Source: an uncultured Bacilli bacterium (GTDB lineage: Bacteria > Bacillota_I > Bacilli_A > RF39 > UBA660). Taken from it: a stretch of 9,886 bases of DNA. Shown here one piece after another: positions 6,497 through 9,886 of this stretch. The position numbers were made by a program, and so were the translations under genes. Within the stretch, counting starts at the first letter, position 1. Each line of letters starts with the position of its first letter. The stretch is from assembly GCA_934133015.1 (NCBI GenBank), contig CAKPAQ010000020.1, positions 1 through 9,886 of the forward strand. Reading direction: 5' to 3'. Below the pieces are notes generated by a model, which searched no databases, was not told the DNA's origin, and saw only the letters and a program-made list of their open reading frames with translations.

Positions 6497-8281
6497 CTAT
6501 AGTCCTCCACCTGAACCAAATGATTCAAGTTCATCTTGAGTAAGAATTACATTAATTTGCATACGTCTATTTCCACAAACAAATAATGCTTCTCCTTGAG
6601 AAAATCTCTTAATACTTTCTTTTTCATTTTCATTTAAGTCAATTAATCTGCCTAAATCTTCAGCAGCTTGCTTTTTTAATCCCATAACTAAATAGTATGA
6701 TGCGTTATCAAAGATTGCTTTTCCTTGAGTAATAACAGCAGGAGTAGCAAAGTCACTTGGTTGTTGAGTAATAACAATTGAACCTGTGTTATATTTACGA
6801 GCACGTCTTTGCACTTGGGCTAAGAAATCAGCTCCTAAAGAGTTATTGTCTGATAATAATACATGGGCCTCATCTACCATAAGGACAGTATTTACATTTT
6901 TATCCAAACATAATCCCCAAGCATACTTTAATATATTAAAGAATAAAGCATTACGGATATTATCAGCTGAGTTCATTAATTCTTTTATATTAAATACAAT
7001 AAAATCAGTTTCAGCATTTACTGTTGTATGTCCATCAAAATAATATTTTAATTCTTGAGTTAATGGTCTAATCTTTAATTCAAGTTTTTCCATAATCATT
7101 CTTTCTTGTGTACGATCAGTCATAGCTAAAAGTCTACCTTTGATAGTTGCATACACATCTGAGAAGGTTGGATAATCGTTTGCAGTATAATTATAGAAAT
7201 CACTATTAAAATCGATACCAAATCTACGATATGTGTCTTGTACTACTTCACTAAACATAGTAAGAACATCTTCTTCTATTGATGGATCATAATATTTCAT
7301 AAATCCTTTTAAAAATTGAAGAGTACGAGTTAAAACAGTATAACCTAATCCTTCTTTGATTTCATCTTCATCAGCATCGACTACAATTTGAAGTGGATTA
7401 ACCATTCCGTATTCTCCACCTTTACCTAAGTCAATTGATTCTCCTCCAAAGGTTTCTGTCATTTCATAAAGTTCATTTTCAGGGTCGATTGCTACTATTT
7501 GGTAACCATTTCTAATATGAGTTCTTAGCATTAGTTTTGCTGCTGTTGATTTACCACTACCTGAAGTACCTAAGATAATTAGGTTAGCATTGTTTCGATT
7601 GTTTTCTTTTTTAATTTGATATAAAAATTGGTTAAACAAGATAACACCACCAGAGAAATCTACACCAAGCAATGTTGATAATCCTGGATCTTTGATACTA
7701 TCAAAAATAAATGGATACATAGCGGCAAGAGTTGGTGATGGTATTGGTGTACCAATTCTTTTTTCAATATCTTGTGAAGGAAATATTGGAATAATAGATT
7801 TTAAAACCTTTTCTTGCTCAAATCTTAGAGATATTCCTTTCATTTCCATAGCGTCTAAGTAGTTTTTAACATTAATTTTACGCATGTCTAACTCTTCTTT
7901 AGAGTCAGCAGTAATCATAATATGCATTTGAAAATCAAATATTTTAGCTTGACTACTTGCTAGCATAGTAACGAATGATTCAAGTGATTCCCAGTCAAGT
8001 CTTATTCTTTCACGCATAGTATTATCTTTTTCTTCTTGATATCTAACTTTTAAATCAGCAATTTGTTTATTTAACATTTTAGATATTGTAGAAAAAGGCA
8101 TTGGAATATGTTTAGCTACTATTTTTATACCAGACATACTAGTAAGTGAAGCTAAAAAACCAGGATAAACTGATTTTGGATAAGAAACAACTGTCATTAT
8201 AGTTGCATATTTATCACTTATTACAAAGTCACTTGGATTAAAATGGATTCCCTTAGGGGCTATTTCTGATTTAAATAACAT
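6497..8281 (-). CDS. virB4: VirB4-family T4SS ATPase, middle and ATPase domains
   Basis: VirB4 is the conserved motor ATPase of all T4SS and powers channel assembly and substrate translocation at the inner face of the membrane. This 594-residue protein begins at what is normally an internal point of the family: the EIAPKGIHF segment (6-14) usually lies about 200 residues in. Residues 15-190 form the middle domain, with a helical region at 65-105. The ATPase carries Walker A GTSGSGKS (238-245), DPENE (266-270), NPLQI (295-299), Walker B VLMVDEAH (466-473), and the QRRARKYNTG (491-500) and ITQQPSDF (504-511) motifs. The missing N-terminal domain is supplied by the gene just upstream, whose TAA stop shares one base with this ATG (TAATG). 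A GGTGGTG ribosome binding site lies eight bases before it, so translational coupling is expected. The ATPase motifs are intact, so this is not a dead fragment. Confidence 0.94.
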   Translation of the reverse strand: MLFKSEIAPKGIHFNPSDFVISDKYATIMTVVSYPKSVYPGFLASLTSMSGIKIVAKHIPMPFSTISKMLNKQIADLKVRYQEEKDNTMRERIRLDWESLESFVTMLASSQAKIFDFQMHIMITADSKEELDMRKINVKNYLDAMEMKGISLRFEQEKVLKSIIPIFPSQDIEKRIGTPIPSPTLAAMYPFIFDSIKDPGLSTLLGVDFSGGVILFNQFLYQIKKENNRNNANLIILGTSGSGKSTAAKLMLRTHIRNGYQIVAIDPENELYEMTETFGGESIDLGKGGEYGMVNPLQIVVDADEDEIKEGLGYTVLTRTLQFLKGFMKYYDPSIEEDVLTMFSEVVQDTYRRFGIDFNSDFYNYTANDYPTFSDVYATIKGRLLAMTDRTQERMIMEKLELKIRPLTQELKYYFDGHTTVNAETDFIVFNIKELMNSADNIRNALFFNILKYAWGLCLDKNVNTVLMVDEAHVLLSDNNSLGADFLAQVQRRARKYNTGSIVITQQPSDFATPAVITQGKAIFDNASYYLVMGLKKQAAEDLGRLIDLNENEKESIKRFSQGEALFVCGNRRMQINVILTQDELESFGSGGGL

Positions 8282-8829
8282 TAGTCAGTCACCACCGTTC
8301 TAAATGGCATTGTTCTTCCACCATTCAAGAAATTATCTAAGATAATACGTAAATCTTCATTACTTGTTTGTCTAGCCATAAGTCCAACTTGAGCTAGTCC
8401 GCTTATCATTGCACGAATCTTTTTTTGTACAAGTTCAAGATTTCTTTCTTTAAATAAAATGTAATATTCAGTATCAACAACATTATTATGCATAAAAGTA
8501 TTACCTTTTTGAATATCTTGATTTATTAATTTTCTAACAGCTGGATTAGGTTGATTTTGATATAGTAATTGTAGTTGTGATAGATAAACAGTAATATCAA
8601 CTGGTCTATCTGCTACTACTAACCAAAATTCATAATCCATTAAGTTATAGAAATTTTTAAGTGCTACTAACACGTTGTTTTGTGATTCAGGGTCTAATAT
8701 AAAGATATTTCTAGGAGTTATTTTAACTCCACTAACTTTATCTTGGTTTGGAAGAATTATCATTCCATTAGCTATAGATTGAATATTTATCCAATCTTCA
8801 GTCCATTTACTTGCGTTCTCTGGTTTCAT
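8281..8829 (-). CDS. Separate VirB4 N-terminal-domain protein
   Basis: The product is 182 residues with no Walker motif. Its pattern fits the N-terminal domain of Gram-positive VirB4 proteins: NGMIILPNQDKVSGVKI (21-37), a probable helix-turn region QNNVLVALKNFYNLMD (50-65), FWLVVADRPVDI (68-79), the KGN segment (108-110) and EYYILFKERNLELVQKKIRAM (a strand and helix, 121-141). It probably binds the membrane-associated PrgI-like partner and completes the VirB4 ATPase encoded directly downstream. I chose ATG 8829; a TTG just before it (8832) gives one extra residue and is less likely. The first 23 bases overlap the end of the PrgI-like gene in another frame, and the stop overlaps the virB4 start, so all three genes should be translated as a coupled block. 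This identification rests on recall of family sequence patterns rather than a search. Confidence 0.75.
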   Translation of the reverse strand: MKPENASKWTEDWINIQSIANGMIILPNQDKVSGVKITPRNIFILDPESQNNVLVALKNFYNLMDYEFWLVVADRPVDITVYLSQLQLLYQNQPNPAVRKLINQDIQKGNTFMHNNVVDTEYYILFKERNLELVQKKIRAMISGLAQVGLMARQTSNEDLRIILDNFLNGGRTMPFRTVVTD

Positions 8830-9127
8830 CAAACATACACCAACCTTTCCATAAATAAATTCTTCTACTTGTAAAGAATTTATATAACTCTATTATTAAT
8901 TGAAGTACATTATGGTAGTAAGCTACAGGGGCTACCAATAATGAACATATAATTCCAGGTAACACTGATACAACAGCTGCCCAGGTCTGTTCCATGGGCA
9001 TTACTGCTACTAAAATTAGTGTTGCGGTTACACCAATTCCAAATATAACTAGGTCCATTGGTCTAAATAAACCAAAGATATATTGACCACGCTTAGCATT
9101 AGCTGGTATTAAATAACTTCCATTCAC
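8807..9127 (-). CDS. PrgI/TcpE-family conjugation membrane protein
   Basis: This small protein (106 residues) has two membrane helices (about 25-44 and 49-69) between a short N-terminus and a basic-aromatic C-terminus. The N-terminal SYLIPANAKRG, the GLFRPMDL start of helix 1, and the C-terminal TSRRIYLWKGW are typical of PrgI/TcpE-like proteins, which are encoded directly before VirB4 in Gram-positive conjugative elements and are thought to be VirB3-like. The start is GTG 9127: an in-frame TGA lies three codons upstream, and the nearby ATG at 9123 is in another frame and soon stops. The AAGGAAAG ribosome binding site is about 13 bases away, longer than usual, so initiation may be weak. The gene ends inside the next gene with a 23-base overlap. 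Confidence 0.85.
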   Translation of the reverse strand: MNGSYLIPANAKRGQYIFGLFRPMDLVIFGIGVTATLILVAVMPMEQTWAAVVSVLPGIICSLLVAPVAYYHNVLQLIIELYKFFTSRRIYLWKGWCMFDETRERK

Positions 9128-9170
9128 TATATATCACACTCTTTCCTTTTTATTTCAAACAAATTCAATT

Positions 9171-9886
9171 TTAAGGATTATTATTTCCGTTATTTTGTTT
9201 TTTAACATTTGGTCTATCTCTTTCAGTTTTATCAAAACGTCTAAAGCCATTAACACCAAGTTCTTTAGGAATTGGTTCATCAGCTACTACACCTCTATTA
9301 GCAGCATAGTATTCCAATTTTTGATATCTCTTTTCAAGTTTAGCAGCATTTGTTGCTTCAAAGTTAGCAACATTGTTCCAATCTGAAGCTGACCAACTAG
9401 CTATATTATCACTTAAGCCAAATTGTTTCATGGCTTCTGCATAATTAGCTTTGATGTAGTTTTGTTCTGATGCATCAAACGCTGCTCCACCTTTTTCCAT
9501 AAATTTATTTCTAAATACGGCAGCGTTGGATGCAGCATCTTTAGCATTGTACATAGCAGCTTTAGTATCTTTGACACTCTTTTTAGTAATACCATGAGTA
9601 GCAGCATTGGCTTTCATTAATAAGTCGGTTGCTCTTTGAGAAAGAGGTTTACCTCTAGCATTTTTATCACCTGTACGAATTTGAGCAGCAATGTCTCTAC
9701 CTTTACTCCAAGCAGGACCAGCAGCTTTACCTTGTGCTGCTGCATCAGCAGCTTCATTGGCATAATCACCTGATGCTTTTATTGCTCCAGCTATTCCAGC
9801 ACCACCAAGTAATGCTCCACCTGCTGCAAGTGCTCCACCCAAGCCTGCACCAAGTCCTTTACTATTTTTAATACCTAGGGCATCAG
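9171..9886 (-). CDS. C-terminal tail of a probable VirB6/TrbL-like channel protein (partial)
   Basis: The reading frame is open to the right edge, so the true start lies outside the window; 237 residues are visible. A TTG at 9842 could be mistaken for a start, but the frame continues upstream of it without a stop (DALGIKNSKGLGAG...). The visible part begins with a Gly/Ala-rich, weakly hydrophobic stretch (about residues 10-34). A long soluble Ala/Lys/Asn-rich helical region follows, and the end is basic and Asn-rich (RDRPNVKKQNNGNNNP). VirB6-like proteins of Gram-positive elements often lie just before prgI-virB4 and carry such a variable hydrophilic tail after their membrane core, which is why I propose VirB6. 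The tail itself has no diagnostic motif. It ends 43 bases before the PrgI-like gene, consistent with one operon. Confidence 0.5.
   Translation of the reverse strand, partial: DALGIKNSKGLGAGLGGALAAGGALLGGAGIAGAIKASGDYANEAADAAAQGKAAGPAWSKGRDIAAQIRTGDKNARGKPLSQRATDLLMKANAATHGITKKSVKDTKAAMYNAKDAASNAAVFRNKFMEKGGAAFDASEQNYIKANYAEAMKQFGLSDNIASWSASDWNNVANFEATNAAKLEKRYQKLEYYAANRGVVADEPIPKELGVNGFRRFDKTERDRPNVKKQNNGNNNP

Noticed and set aside
6786..7043. Plus-strand open frame of 85 codons
   Set aside because: It is antisense to the Walker B region of virB4, with no independent support.
8281..8829. Reading the short gene before virB4 as evidence of a frameshifted virB4 pseudogene
   Set aside because: The downstream gene has its own ATG and ribosome binding site in a TAATG overlap, and its ATPase motifs are intact. 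No slippery heptamer is visible. A sequencing indel is not fully excluded and is listed as a check.
9195..9386. Plus-strand open frame of 63 codons
   Set aside because: It is antisense to the partial VirB6-like gene, and its composition mirrors the opposite strand.
516..9886. Recoding of UGA as Trp (mycoplasma code)
   Set aside because: The Trp codon checked (virD4 WVDNG) is UGG, and the long frames read through on the standard code.
1..9886. CRISPR array, tRNA, rRNA, insertion sequence or attachment site
   Set aside because: No spaced direct repeats, no recognisable tRNA-like fold, no transposase and no flanking repeats were seen. The only tandem repeat is the coding 12-base array in virD4.

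Overview
The window is an A+T-rich stretch read entirely on the minus strand, carrying most of the core of a Gram-positive-type conjugative type IV secretion system (T4SS) plus the start of a separate surface-protein gene. The low G+C, Lys/Asn/Ile-rich proteins, AGGTG/AGGA-type ribosome binding sites and the PrgI/VirB4/VirD4/cell-wall-hydrolase gene set point to a low-G+C Bacillota, plausibly a gut Bacilli/Erysipelotrichia/RF39-like lineage. The genus cannot be told from the sequence alone. UGG encodes Trp at the position checked and reading frames are not interrupted by UGA, so there is no sign of mycoplasma-type recoding. No relaxase, integrase, att site or cargo-resistance gene lies in the window, so whether the host molecule is an ICE or a plasmid is undecided.

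Layout in the direction of transcription (right to left): the C-terminal tail of an Ala/Gly-rich membrane-associated protein, probably VirB6/TrbL-like, open at the right edge (9886-9171); a small PrgI/TcpE-like two-helix membrane protein (9127-8807); a VirB4 ATPase encoded as two genes, an N-terminal-domain protein (8829-8281) and an ATPase-domain protein (8281-6497) joined by a TAATG stop/start overlap; a large membrane-anchored two-domain cell-wall hydrolase with a glucosaminidase and a C39-like peptidase (6467-3834); a membrane-anchored protein of unknown function with a DxDxDG calcium-type loop (3828-3049); and a VirD4/TraG coupling ATPase with a long low-complexity C-terminal tail (2981-516). 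A clear intrinsic terminator at 499-476 closes the unit. Gaps are short (a 23-nt overlap to 67 nt), as expected of one operon, with a possible internal promoter just before virD4.

Beyond the terminator, a 159-base intergenic stretch leads to a gene (356-1, cut by the left edge) for a TasA/camelysin-like protein with a SipW-type signal peptide. Its best promoter has a run of ten G between a TTGACA -35 and an extended -10. That layout is the classic one for phase-variable promoters controlled by spacer length, and it is the most interesting signal in the window.

Working model: VirB6-like, PrgI-like and VirB4 build the membrane channel and its motor; the hydrolase opens the peptidoglycan; VirD4 delivers the relaxase-DNA substrate to the channel. 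The surface protein beyond the terminator is a separate transcription unit that may be switched on and off.
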